Of a stretch of DNA of 64,000 nucleotides, positions 8,857 through 17,388 are shown one piece after another; position 1 is the stretch's first letter, and each line of letters opens with the position of its first letter. The stretch comes from Planctomycetota bacterium. Its GTDB lineage: Bacteria > Planctomycetota > UBA1135 > UBA2386. The stretch spans positions 434,001-498,000 of the forward strand of contig JADJPQ010000003.1 of the NCBI GenBank assembly GCA_016713175.1. Reading direction: 5' to 3'. Below the pieces are notes generated by a model. It made no database searches. It worked only from the letters and a program-made list of their open reading frames with translations, and was not told the DNA's origin. A program made the translations under genes and the position numbers.

Positions 8857-11535
8857 ATGGCCAAGGAAGAAGTGCCCCTGCCGACCGCCGTCTATCAGTG
8901 CGTTGCGGACTGCATCGACCGCGACCAGGCGACCATCCGCGAGCGCCGCGACTCCCTGTGCCGCGAACATCCGGACTGGGTGGACGCCATCCATGAGGTC
9001 TTCCGTTGCTTCGAGGAACCGCCGCCACCGTCGACCCTGCGCATCGGCGGCCATCCCGTTCTGCGCCGGCTCGGCGCCGGCGCCTTCGGTGAAGTGTACC
9101 TGGTCCTGCGAACCACCGAGCCACGCCTGGTAGCGGCCAAGCTGCTCCGCCGACCGCTGGACAAGGCCCGGATGCGATTTCGCCGCGAGGCCGAGAGCCT
9201 GTTGCAACTGCGCCACCCCGGCATCGCGCAGTTGTTCGACTGCGATCTGGACGGCGAGCAGCCGCACCTGTTCATGGAGTATGTCCCCGGCCCGACGCTG
9301 GACCGCTACGTCCGCAGCGTGTCGCCGGACACCGCCCAGCGCATCCGGCTGATGCTGGACGTCTGCGACGCCGTCCAGCACGCCCATGATCGCGGCTGGC
9401 TGCACCGCGATCTGAAGCCGAGCAACATCCTGGTCACGCTCGGTGAACCGCCGCAGGTCAAACTGGTCGACTTCGGGTTGGCACGCGAAGTGTTGCCACG
9501 TCCGGACGAAACCGTCACCGAACCCGGCGGCGTCCTCGGCACCTACGAGTACATGCCGCCCGAACAGGTCGCTGGCGACGACCTGACCGTGCGGGCCGAT
9601 GTGTATTCGCTCGCCGTCGTGCTGTTCCAGCTGCTGACCGGGCATCTGCCGATTCCGATCTCCCGGACGATGCCGGCGCGGCGGATCCTCGACCTGATCA
9701 GCACCTACGAGGCGGATCCGGCCTCGCGGCACACTCGGGAGCTGCGCGGCGACATCGATGCGATCCTGGCCAAGGCGCTGCGCAAGGACCCGGAGACGCG
9801 TTACGAGAACGTCAAGGCGCTGGCGGACGACCTCCGGGCCCACTTGGACAGTCGGCCGGTGCAGGCGCGACGGCATCACTTCTGGTATCGCGCGCATCGG
9901 TTTGCGCGCCGTCACCGGCGGGCCGTTCTCGCCACGGCGGTCACGTTGCTGTGTGCGGTCTTCGCGTGGAGCTACGCCACCGAGGCCCAGGCCCGCCTGT
10001 CGGCGGAGTCCCGGGCGACCGCCGACGCCGCGTTTCGCGACGCCCGGGAAGCCGCGGCCCGCGGGGCCTGGCAGGACGCGATCGATCTGGGCGCCCGGGC
10101 CCGTGACGCCGGCCATACGGACCCGATCGGCATTTCGATCCTGCAAGCGACGGCGCTGGAGGCGATGGGGAGTCGCGGCGATTGTGCGAATCTGCTCGCG
10201 CCACTGGTTGCAGCCGAACTGCCACCGACTGTCTGGAGCAGGGTCAGGGTGCTGTTCGGCGCGGCTACCGTGGAAGACGATCTCCAAGCAGCGCGGCAAC
10301 TGTTCGCCGACGCGCTCGCGCACAAAGAGTCGGCGCAGCAGCTTTCGCGCGCGGAGGCCAACTACGCCGCCGCGATGCTGGCCGGAGACGTCATGGAGGC
10401 CATCCGCCTGCTGCGAGCTGGCCTCGCCGCGAACCCGGAACACGTGCCGAGCCTGCAGACGCTCGGGCCGTTGTATCTGATCCGCGGCGAGACCGAGAAC
10501 GCACTGCGGCTCGCCGACGACTACGAACTCCTGTATCGCAACGCACTCGAACCGGACGTCCTGCGGTGCATGGCAACGCTGTTCTCCGGCCAGTACGCGA
10601 CCAGCGAGCAAGCGATCGTGCGACTGGCCACCCGGCACCAACAGCTGGCCATCGCGCTGCGGGCGCTCGTGCAACTGGCCAAGACGCTGGACGAGGTCTT
10701 TCATCTGGCGGCCGAAGATGCACTGGCGTTCTTCGCGGCCCGCTTGGGCGAGATTGAAGGCGCCCGGATGACCGGACCAGCCGAAGACGAGAAGGCCAAG
10801 GGACCAGAAGAGTGGCTCTTTCAAGTGCTCCCGAGGTTGACCCGGGCTCGACCCGCGATCCAACAACTGGCGCAGTTCCACGCTGGGCCGCAGCCGTTGC
10901 TGCGCCTCCGCCTCGCGCCGCAGCTGTGGGCTCAATACGACGCGCTCCAACGCATCGACTTGCGCAATTTCAAGCAGGCCGATTGGTCGGCGCTTCGCGA
11001 CCTCCCCGAACAGGTCGCCGCGCTGGCGGCGGTGTTCGATGACTATCGCCGAACCCGATTCTTCGACGCCGACGCCTTGGCCGCGGCGCGCAACCAACGC
11101 GGCCTGCTGAGCCGGATGCCGAACCTCAGCCGGATTGTTGCCTCGCTGGCGCTGGCCATGCCGATGCTGGCGTTCCTCGAGGCGTACCGGGCCGGCGAAG
11201 AGGCGGCACACTGGCGCCAACAGGTCGACGGGGCGGTCGAGTCCCTGCTCGCCTGGCCGCAGCTCAGCGAAAGCTCGCTGCACTCCCTGATCGTCATCAT
11301 GCTCGACGTGGGCCTGCGAGGAGCCGAAGAACGGGCACAGCGGCTGCTCTCCCGTTGGCAGTGGGAGCACGGAGCAACCGCGTACCAGCGCTGCATCCTC
11401 GGCGAATTCTACGTCGCCACCGGCCGGCGGGCCGAAGCGTGCGCCGTCTGGACCAATGTCGTCCAGGATCCCGCCGTCGCCAGGGACGACGATGCGTTCA
11501 TCCGCGCGCAGGACAACCTCTCGGGCACGCGCTGA
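8857..11535 (+). CDS. Transmembrane Ser/Thr protein kinase
   Basis: An 892-residue Hanks-type kinase with the same architecture as the kinase at 2785-5934 but clearly diverged. The glycine loop is LGAGAFGEVY (72-81), the catalytic lysine is in VAAKLL (about 92-97), the catalytic loop HRDLKPSNIL is at 183-192, DFGLAR at 205-210, and GTYEYMPPEQ closes the activation segment at 228-237. A single membrane helix lies at about 356-373 (VLATAVTLLCAVFAW). The following roughly 520 residues are alpha-helical and TPR-like. The ATG at 8857 gives a conventional short N-terminal lead. It starts 14 bp after the helicase. No ECF sigma factor adjoins it. Substrates are unknown. Confidence 0.92.
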   Translation: MAKEEVPLPTAVYQCVADCIDRDQATIRERRDSLCREHPDWVDAIHEVFRCFEEPPPPSTLRIGGHPVLRRLGAGAFGEVYLVLRTTEPRLVAAKLLRRPLDKARMRFRREAESLLQLRHPGIAQLFDCDLDGEQPHLFMEYVPGPTLDRYVRSVSPDTAQRIRLMLDVCDAVQHAHDRGWLHRDLKPSNILVTLGEPPQVKLVDFGLAREVLPRPDETVTEPGGVLGTYEYMPPEQVAGDDLTVRADVYSLAVVLFQLLTGHLPIPISRTMPARRILDLISTYEADPASRHTRELRGDIDAILAKALRKDPETRYENVKALADDLRAHLDSRPVQARRHHFWYRAHRFARRHRRAVLATAVTLLCAVFAWSYATEAQARLSAESRATADAAFRDAREAAARGAWQDAIDLGARARDAGHTDPIGISILQATALEAMGSRGDCANLLAPLVAAELPPTVWSRVRVLFGAATVEDDLQAARQLFADALAHKESAQQLSRAEANYAAAMLAGDVMEAIRLLRAGLAANPEHVPSLQTLGPLYLIRGETENALRLADDYELLYRNALEPDVLRCMATLFSGQYATSEQAIVRLATRHQQLAIALRALVQLAKTLDEVFHLAAEDALAFFAARLGEIEGARMTGPAEDEKAKGPEEWLFQVLPRLTRARPAIQQLAQFHAGPQPLLRLRLAPQLWAQYDALQRIDLRNFKQADWSALRDLPEQVAALAAVFDDYRRTRFFDADALAAARNQRGLLSRMPNLSRIVASLALAMPMLAFLEAYRAGEEAAHWRQQVDGAVESLLAWPQLSESSLHSLIVIMLDVGLRGAEERAQRLLSRWQWEHGATAYQRCILGEFYVATGRRAEACAVWTNVVQDPAVARDDDAFIRAQDNLSGTR

Positions 11536-11574
11536 GACCCGGGTCGACCGCGGGCGAATCCGCCGACCGATCGG

Positions 11575-12693
11575 TCACCCGTCGGCCGGCGGCGCCAGCA
11601 AGCCCTTGATCTGCTGCGCCAGGTCCCCACCACCGAACACGAAGGAGGTCTTCGCCCCCGCCAGGATCCCCTGCAGGGCTTCGAGTTCCTTCATGCGCAA
11701 CAGCATCGGGTTCTCGGCCAGCAAGCGTGCGGTGTTGGCCTGCGACCGCGCCGCCGCGGTTTCCTCGCGACGACGGATCAGGTTGGCCTCCGCCTGCTTC
11801 TGGGCCTCGATCACCTGGTTCAGCAGCGTCTTCATCTCACCCGGCAGGATGATGTCCTTGATGCCGACCGAACGGACGGCCACGCCGAACTCGAGAACGC
11901 GCGGCGTCACCGCCGCCCGCACTTCGTTCGCCACGAGATCCTTGTCGGCCAGCAACCGTTCCAGGTCCCGGGTGCCCACCGCCACGCGCAACGCCAGCTG
12001 CGCTTCGCGGTAGACCGCACCGGCCGCGGAATCGACGACCGTGGTCGCCGCCACCGCATCGACGATGCGCCATGCCACCACCAGGTTGACCCGCAGCGTC
12101 ACCTTGTCGGCGGTCATGATCTCCTGGCCCTGGGCGTCGGCGAGCTGCTCGCGCAGATCGACGGCCTTCCAGGTGATGACGTTGGCCCGCGTCCAGAACG
12201 CATGCCGGCCCGGACCGACGTCGGCGATGACTTCACCGCCGCGCCGGACCAGCAGCCGTTCGTGCTGTTCGACGTCCACCGCCGCCAGGTGCGCGCGAGC
12301 CTGCGTGGTGGCGAGCACCGCGTCGAGCTGCGGGTGACGCAGCTCGACGTCGGCGACGGTGAACGTCTCGACGCGCAGCGAGAACGGCGCCTGCCAGTAG
12401 GCATGGCGGCCGGGCCCGATGACGTCGAACAGCCGGCCCTCGCGCCAGACCAGCGCCCGCTGGTCCTCGGCGAGATCGACCACCAGCAGCCGCTCGCGCA
12501 GCTCCGGGTTCTGGATCAGCACGTCGAGCAGCGGGTGGTTGAAGCGGGTGTCCAGCGTCGACAGGACCTGGACCTGGTCGCGGCCGAACGCGACGCCCGG
12601 CAGCCAGTGCATGCCGGGAGCCAGCACTCGGTGGAAGTCGCCCCGCCGGAACAGCAGGCCGACCTCGTGGTTCTTGATGTGTTGACGGATCAT
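11575..12693 (-). CDS. SPFH/Band-7 domain protein, slipin-like
   Basis: A 372-residue SPFH/prohibitin-homology protein. The first about 170 residues hold two copies of a short module: GLLFRRGDFHRVLAPGMHW and ERLLVRRGGEVIADVGPGRH are alike, and a third similar stretch (RALVWREGRLFDVIGPGRHA) lies between them. The SPFH core follows (VNLVVAWRIVDAVAATTVVD, then the VRAAVTPRVLEFGVAVRSVGIKDI type ending). A coiled-coil tail (LNQVIEAQKQAEANLIRRRE) leads to a C-terminus with a conserved-looking LKELEALQ-type motif. There is no N-terminal membrane helix, unlike canonical slipins, so membrane attachment would have to be peripheral. The family organises membrane microdomains. It is convergent with the upstream kinase at 8857-11535. 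Confidence 0.85.
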   Translation of the reverse strand: MIRQHIKNHEVGLLFRRGDFHRVLAPGMHWLPGVAFGRDQVQVLSTLDTRFNHPLLDVLIQNPELRERLLVVDLAEDQRALVWREGRLFDVIGPGRHAYWQAPFSLRVETFTVADVELRHPQLDAVLATTQARAHLAAVDVEQHERLLVRRGGEVIADVGPGRHAFWTRANVITWKAVDLREQLADAQGQEIMTADKVTLRVNLVVAWRIVDAVAATTVVDSAAGAVYREAQLALRVAVGTRDLERLLADKDLVANEVRAAVTPRVLEFGVAVRSVGIKDIILPGEMKTLLNQVIEAQKQAEANLIRRREETAAARSQANTARLLAENPMLLRMKELEALQGILAGAKTSFVFGGGDLAQQIKGLLAPPADG

Positions 12694-13045
12694 GGATGAC
12701 TCCGAGAAGAGGAAGGCGGGGAAAAGGAAGGTGCGTGGATGCGGAGAAGGTGTGTGCCTGCCGGCGACAGTGGGCTGTGGTCATGACCGCGCCACAACGG
12801 ACCCTGGGACGCGGACCGATCATCGCGAGTCCGACCGATGCCCGGCGCGCCTGTGATTGCTCCTTCGACAATCACCGCGAACAGGGAATCGGCGGTCACC
12901 GCGACGGTCGAACCCGTCGTGGATCAGGGTGCTGGTTGCGGACGGTGTCCGGGCCTGATTGTCAGACAATCAAGCCCGGACAGACCGCTGCCTCGTCGCC
13001 GGCAGACACACGATGGGAGCCCCGTTGCCGGGGCGCTCGTGGCGT
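12694..13045. other. Gene-free stretch between slipin and tRNA-Val(GAC)
   Basis: I see no convincing coding frame on either strand here. The stretch would hold the leftward slipin promoter near 12694-12800 and the 3' flank of the tRNA. Its one notable structure is the hairpin listed at 12947-12981. Confidence 0.5.
12947..12981 (-). terminator. Strong hairpin downstream of tRNA-Val(GAC)
   Basis: A near-perfect inverted repeat: GTCCGGGC pairs with GCCCGGAC, then one C/A mismatch, then TGATTGT pairs with ACAATCA around a CAG triloop. It lies about 65 bp downstream of the 3' end of the leftward tRNA gene, so it may end that transcript, but no T-run follows on the minus strand. A protein-binding palindrome is the alternative. 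Confidence 0.45.
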
Positions 13046-13118
13046 TTGTCGAAACGGGATTCGAACCCGCTACCTCGAGAATGTCATTCTCGTGCTCTAC
13101 CCATTGAGCTATTCGACT
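13046..13118 (-). tRNA. tRNA-Val (anticodon GAC)
   Basis: A 73-nt cloverleaf on the minus strand. The D-stem GCTC/GAGC, the anticodon stem CGAGA/TCTCG with loop ATGACAT (anticodon GAC) and the T-arm GCGGG-TTCGAAT-CCCGT are all clear. The acceptor stem is AGTCGAA against TTCGACA: six pairs form but position 1-72 is A/A. The discriminator is A and no CCA is encoded, unlike the tRNA-Val(UAC) at the right end of the window. The mismatch is odd for an elongator tRNA. Confidence 0.85.
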
Positions 13119-13586
13119 CGTGCCGGACGCCGGTGGAACCCGGTGTAGCGGAACACGCGCAAAGAACCGCAGAACGACCCTGCGCGCGCCGCCGGACGAC
13201 GTCAGGCGGAGTATCGGGAAAGTCGGATCATGGAAGGGTGACTCCTTCGTCGGATGATGTTCGTGGTGGTCGGTGCGAGACCGGCCTGAAAACGCAAAAG
13301 CCTCGCGCGGGCGCACCCGGCGAGGCTTTCGTGGCGGAGACTGTTGGTCTCTCAGCCGCGGCGGCCCGCCGAGGGGTGCACCAGCTCACTGGCCGGGATG
13401 GCCGCGAGGGGTAGCAGGGTTCTCGGTGGGAGGAAACTCATGGAGGTGCGGGGAACGGAAGGTCGACGGTGGACCGGCGACAGTTCTTCCAACGACGCGG
13501 GTATTGTAGAGCGAAGACTGCGGCTGTCAAGTCACTCTGTCGGATTTTCTGTAGACTCAGCAATCCAGAACCACCAAAGGCCGACC
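13119..13586. other. Long gene-free leader region with terminator-like hairpin
   Basis: No protein frame convinces me in these 468 bp. The region contains the hairpin at 13297-13329, a second short palindrome (GAGAC-TGTTG-GTCTC, about 13337-13351), and the AT-richer stretch just upstream of the Kelch-like gene that is the likeliest promoter site. A small structured RNA on the minus strand ending at the hairpin is possible. Confidence 0.4.
13297..13329 (-). terminator. Intrinsic-terminator-like hairpin, possibly bidirectional
   Basis: A perfect 10-bp stem: AAAGCCTCGC pairs with GCGAGGCTTT around a 13-nt loop. On the minus strand the stem runs into GCTTTTGCGTTTTC, a T-rich tail that fits an intrinsic terminator. 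What transcript it ends is not clear, because the next leftward gene is the tRNA at 13118. Confidence 0.6.
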
Positions 13587-15752
13587 ATGCGCCTCCATCG
13601 AACCGCAATCGTTGCCGCCCTCCTGCTCGGCCCGGGCACGTCCCAACAATGGTACGAACCGATGCCCGCGGCTCGCCTCGCGGCCTCGGCAGTGTTCGAC
13701 CTGACGCGCGGCACGACGATCCTGTTTGGCGGCGGCCCCACCGACACCTGGGAGTTCGATGGTTCGAACTGGTCGCCGATCCCCAGCAGGCTGCAGCCCG
13801 CGTACGACAGCCAGCTGATCTACGAGGTCAGTGGCAGCCGGACGCTGGCGTTCGAGAACGGCATGGAGCGCGCCTGGCAACTCGGAGCAAACGGCTGGTC
13901 AGCGCTCGCGATCACGGGCCCGCGCCGCCCCCGCGCGGCATTGGCGCACGATCTCGCGCGCTCGCGAACAGTCCTCTTCGGTGGCCTGTTCGCAAACGGC
14001 GCACCGTCGGCCGAAACCTGGGAGTTCGATGGGGCAGCCTGGACGCAGATGAACCCCCTGCAGTCGCCACCGGGGCGCGGCTCCGCCGCCATTGCGTACG
14101 ACATCGGACGCGGTCGCAGCGTGCTTGTGGGCGGCGCCGGCTCGGCTCAGTTCGGCGACACTTGGGAATACGATGGCATTTCCTGGACGTCGGTGCCGAC
14201 GCAGGTTCAGCCCTATGCTGGTCGCTTGGTCTACGATATTCGGCAGCGCCGCATCCTCATGATCGACCGGAGCTTGATTCTATCGTACACCGGGAGCGAT
14301 TGGACAGTCCTTGGTACCGCTGGGTCAATACCCGCATACGCCGCGTTGACATATGATGCCGTCCGGCACAATGTCGTGGCCTTTGGTGGCGGCGAGTACG
14401 TCGGAGCCAGCGCGGCGACCTGGAGGTTCGATGGACTGCGCTGGCTCGACGTGTTCTCGATCCCGACGCCGCGCTTCGCGCACGACACCGTGTTCGACAG
14501 TCGGCGCCAACGCATCGTTGGTTTCGGCGGACTTGTGCAGGGCTACGTCGGCTTCGGCGTATGCAGTTGCCTGAATGACACGTTCGCTCGTCAGGGCAGC
14601 GATTGGCAGACACTCTCGCCTCCACGCGCCCCGCCCGCTCGCCGGGACCACGCGATGGCGTATGACTCACGCCGCGACCGCATCGTGCTGCACGGCGGCG
14701 CAGCCGCCGCTGGCGCCACGTTGAATGACACCTGGGAATTCGACGGCGCGGACTGGGCACTGGTCACGCCCGCCACCCAGGCCCCCGCGGCGCACACACA
14801 CGCGCTGACCTATGATTCGGATCGGCGCCGCTGCGTGCTGTTTGGCGGTAACGCCGGCACGCTCACCTGGGAATTCGACGGTCTCGACTGGGATCCGCGA
14901 GCGACGATGACGCGTCCGCCGACGAGGCGCGAACCGTGTCTGGTGCACGATCCGGTGCGTCGTCGAACGGTCCTGTTCGGCGGCTACGGGAGCACCGCTT
15001 CGTTGAGCGATACCTGGGAGTACGACGGCGTCAACTGGACCCAACGCAACCTGACGGGCCCGCCGGCCGGATCCGGTCGCAGATCGTACTTCGATTCCAT
15101 TCGAGGTGTCGTTCGCATGATTGGCAGGTCTCAGATCTGGAACTACGACGGCACGGCGTGGCGGCGTGAAGCGACTTCGCTGCCGGCCGAGGTGCCTGAA
15201 CCCGCCGAGGTCGCGCACGACCCGACGACTGATCGCGTTCTGCTGTTCGGCGGTCGACAAATCGGCTACTTCGGACCGGCCCTTGTCGAGATGGGCACGC
15301 AGACCACGTGGCTCGAGGCGCCAGGAACGTCTGCAACATGGGCGAGGGCCGGTCATGGCTGCGTTGGCACGAGCGGCGTCCCATTGCTGACGCCGCAGAA
15401 CCGGGCGCTGCCGGCGTTGGGAAGTGCGTTCCCGCTGGATCTGTTGGCTCTGCCACCGACTCCCGGGGCAGCGTACCTGGCTCTGGGTTTCGGCCACGTG
15501 AACTTCGGCGGCGCGGCGCTGCCGCTCGATCTGGCTGGACTGGGCCTTCCCGGATGCGATCTGTGGATCGAACCCGAACCCGGCCTCGGGCCGTGGCTGT
15601 TCCACCAGGGCGGGTCCGTCAGCTATTCGCTGGCGATCCCGGCCTTGCCAGCGCTCGCTGGAACGCGCATCGCCGCGCAAGCGCTGGTGTTCGATGCGGC
15701 GGCGCCAGGCGGTGCAACGGTCAGCAACGCCGGCATTGCAGTAGTGAACTGA
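13587..15752 (+). CDS. Secreted Kelch-like beta-propeller protein with shared C-terminal module
   Basis: A 721-residue exported protein. The ATG at 13587 gives a signal peptide (MRLHRTAIVAALLLGPGTSQ). At least eight blades carry the pair 'RxRxVLFGG' and 'DTWEFDGxxW': examples are DTWEFDGSNW, ETWEFDGAAW, DTWEYDGISW, ATWRFDGLRW, DTWEFDGADW, LTWEFDGLDW and DTWEYDGVNW. This is a Kelch/galactose-oxidase-central-domain pattern. The last about 110 residues form a different module with PLDLAGLGLPGCDLWIE and LAIPALPALAGTRIAAQALV. The same module closes the PKD protein at 59814-61892, suggesting a common sorting or anchoring domain. Its GC content is a little lower than that of neighbouring housekeeping genes. 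No catalytic residues were identified. Confidence 0.87.
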   Translation: MRLHRTAIVAALLLGPGTSQQWYEPMPAARLAASAVFDLTRGTTILFGGGPTDTWEFDGSNWSPIPSRLQPAYDSQLIYEVSGSRTLAFENGMERAWQLGANGWSALAITGPRRPRAALAHDLARSRTVLFGGLFANGAPSAETWEFDGAAWTQMNPLQSPPGRGSAAIAYDIGRGRSVLVGGAGSAQFGDTWEYDGISWTSVPTQVQPYAGRLVYDIRQRRILMIDRSLILSYTGSDWTVLGTAGSIPAYAALTYDAVRHNVVAFGGGEYVGASAATWRFDGLRWLDVFSIPTPRFAHDTVFDSRRQRIVGFGGLVQGYVGFGVCSCLNDTFARQGSDWQTLSPPRAPPARRDHAMAYDSRRDRIVLHGGAAAAGATLNDTWEFDGADWALVTPATQAPAAHTHALTYDSDRRRCVLFGGNAGTLTWEFDGLDWDPRATMTRPPTRREPCLVHDPVRRRTVLFGGYGSTASLSDTWEYDGVNWTQRNLTGPPAGSGRRSYFDSIRGVVRMIGRSQIWNYDGTAWRREATSLPAEVPEPAEVAHDPTTDRVLLFGGRQIGYFGPALVEMGTQTTWLEAPGTSATWARAGHGCVGTSGVPLLTPQNRALPALGSAFPLDLLALPPTPGAAYLALGFGHVNFGGAALPLDLAGLGLPGCDLWIEPEPGLGPWLFHQGGSVSYSLAIPALPALAGTRIAAQALVFDAAAPGGATVSNAGIAVVN

Positions 15753-15760
15753 GGGCGCTG

Positions 15761-16549
15761 TCAACCGGCCGCGGGCGCTTCGCCAGGGTCAAGCAGGCCG
15801 TGGCGGCGCCAGCCGACCTTCAGCAGCCAGGTCCGCGCGTCGACGATCGGCCGCACCATCGCCTCGAGGCCGCGAACGCGGATGCGCAGCGAGAAGCCAT
15901 CGAACCACGGCGCCGAGGTGAACAGGTCGATCGGCGTCGCGATCGCGATGGCGCGGCCCGCGGCGGCGTGTTTCCTGCCGTTCTGCAGCACATAGCGGAT
16001 GCCGTTGCGCACCTGCTTTGGGGTGCGCAGGATGCTGTCGTGGTAGCGGTCGGCGAACACGCGACCGCGGCGGTGCCACAGCTTGTTGAGGATCCTGGCG
16101 ATGCGGATCAGGAGGCCCTGCAGGCCGCGACTCAGCGCCTGGCGGTCGGTAGCCTCGACGATCAGGTGCAGGTGGTCGTTGAGCACGGCGTAGTGGCACA
16201 GGCGGAAGGCACCGGACGCGCCTGGGCCACGGGCGCCACCGGCGAACGCAGCCCGAAGGGCTGCGTATTCGGCGTCGCGACGCAGCCGAGGCAGGCCTTG
16301 GCGGAGCTTGACGGTCACGAGAACAGGGAAGCGCGGCGCGAGCGGGGCCCGCGCCGCGTGGCTCACCCCGGCTTCGTGGGCCTTGGGCTTGCGACCCGCG
16401 CCCTTGCGGCGACCGCCGCGGCCACGCGGGAACGGCAGCAGGGCGGGTGCGACGGAACTGCCGGCGCGGAATCCAGAGCGGCGGCTCGCGGCCGGCTTCG
16501 CGGGTTTGGTCGCGGGTTTGGTCGTCGGCTTGGGTGCAGGCTTGGTCAT
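15761..16549 (-). CDS. REP-associated tyrosine transposase (RAYT)-like protein, copy 1
   Basis: A 262-residue IS200/Y1-type transposase of the RAYT group. It has a Lys/Pro/Ala-rich N-terminal tail, a GRGGRRKGAGRKPK basic stretch, the metal-binding HLH pair in LNDHLHLIVEA (H126 and H128), and a candidate nucleophilic tyrosine Y169 in FADRYHDSIL, followed by VRNGIRYVLQN. The ATG at 16549 (MTKPAP) is preferred; the frame is open to 16621. RAYTs mobilise or maintain short palindromic repeats and usually sit as single copies. A clear paralogue lies at 46873-47601, same strand. I see no classical IS ends or target duplication around it. A 6-bp inverted pair (GACCTG/CAGGTC) flanks about 40 bp just upstream of the start. 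Confidence 0.85.
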   Translation of the reverse strand: MTKPAPKPTTKPATKPAKPAASRRSGFRAGSSVAPALLPFPRGRGGRRKGAGRKPKAHEAGVSHAARAPLAPRFPVLVTVKLRQGLPRLRRDAEYAALRAAFAGGARGPGASGAFRLCHYAVLNDHLHLIVEATDRQALSRGLQGLLIRIARILNKLWHRRGRVFADRYHDSILRTPKQVRNGIRYVLQNGRKHAAAGRAIAIATPIDLFTSAPWFDGFSLRIRVRGLEAMVRPIVDARTWLLKVGWRRHGLLDPGEAPAAG

Positions 16550-16695
16550 GACCTGTTTTGAATCGGCAGTTATTCTAACGGCGCAGGTCAGTCGGCGCAA
16601 GAGGATCCGGCGTTCTGGCAACTCCCGCGATCCCGGACGCGCGCCGATTCAGGCGAGCTCGGTTGGCCGCGCCTGGTCCAGTCCGACTCGGCGAG

Positions 16696-17388
16696 CTACG
16701 GCTTCCGCCATGCCAGCTGCGGCGGCGGTGGGGTGGCGGCGAACACCACGTGCAGGACGCGGCGGTGTGTGGGTGACTTGGCGGGCGACGAACGGTGCAC
16801 CAGCAGGGGGCGCGTCGCGAGGACGTCGCCGGCGGCGGCGGGACAGGGAGTGAACGCTGCGGGCGGCAGTTCTCGCAACGCGGCCGGCGAGAGCCGGCCG
16901 CGTTGGTGACTGCCAGGGATCACCGCCAGTGCGCCATTGGCGATCGGGCAATCGTCGAGGTGCAGCCGGAGTGCGAGCAACGTCGCGAGCAGTTCGTCCG
17001 GCGGCAAGGCGTAGGGAATGCCCTGCTTGGTCGTCCAGCCGGTCACGCCCGCGGCTTCGCCGCGGGCGTAGAACGGCAGGACGAGGTCCTGGTGTGGCGC
17101 CACGAGCCAATTGGCGCCGGCGGGTTTGTCGAACCAGGTGGAGCCGATCGGGCGAGCGGCGTCGCCGAGGAAGTCCCGGGCGAGGGGGAGCAAGAGCGGC
17201 AGGGCGATCTCGGCGGCGGCGGGACAGCGCTCCAGCGGTTCGCGGAGGGCGTAGTCGGTTTGGCGGTGCTGGCGGCGCTGCGGCGCAGCCGCCGCCAGCA
17301 GTTCTCCGACTCGGCTGCAGGCTGCCGCTGACGCGGCAGCCTGCAGCCGCGCAAACCCTGCCCGCTGCAGCTGCGCTGCGTCGGTCAA
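16696..17388 (-). CDS. Phytanoyl-CoA dioxygenase (PhyH)-like protein
   Basis: A roughly 230-residue Fe(II)/2-oxoglutarate dioxygenase-like protein. The facial-triad HxD is in WLVAPHQDLVLPF, and the distal histidine and 2-oxoglutarate arginine are probably in LLVHRSSPAKSPTHRRVLHV. LDDCPIANGALAVIPGSH is the family's conserved turn before the second half of the jelly roll. The start is uncertain. A TTG at 17388 overlaps the metH stop as TTGA, which would couple translation; the frame itself is open into metH. No substrate is implied by context except co-expression with methionine synthase. Alternative: a longer protein from an internal metH start, which I consider unlikely. Confidence 0.8.
   Translation of the reverse strand: MTDAAQLQRAGFARLQAAASAAACSRVGELLAAAAPQRRQHRQTDYALREPLERCPAAAEIALPLLLPLARDFLGDAARPIGSTWFDKPAGANWLVAPHQDLVLPFYARGEAAGVTGWTTKQGIPYALPPDELLATLLALRLHLDDCPIANGALAVIPGSHQRGRLSPAALRELPPAAFTPCPAAAGDVLATRPLLVHRSSPAKSPTHRRVLHVVFAATPPPPQLAWRKP

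Noticed and set aside
13202..13231. Nine-residue leader peptide on the minus strand
   Set aside because: It is too short and has no regulatory partner downstream; chance is likely.
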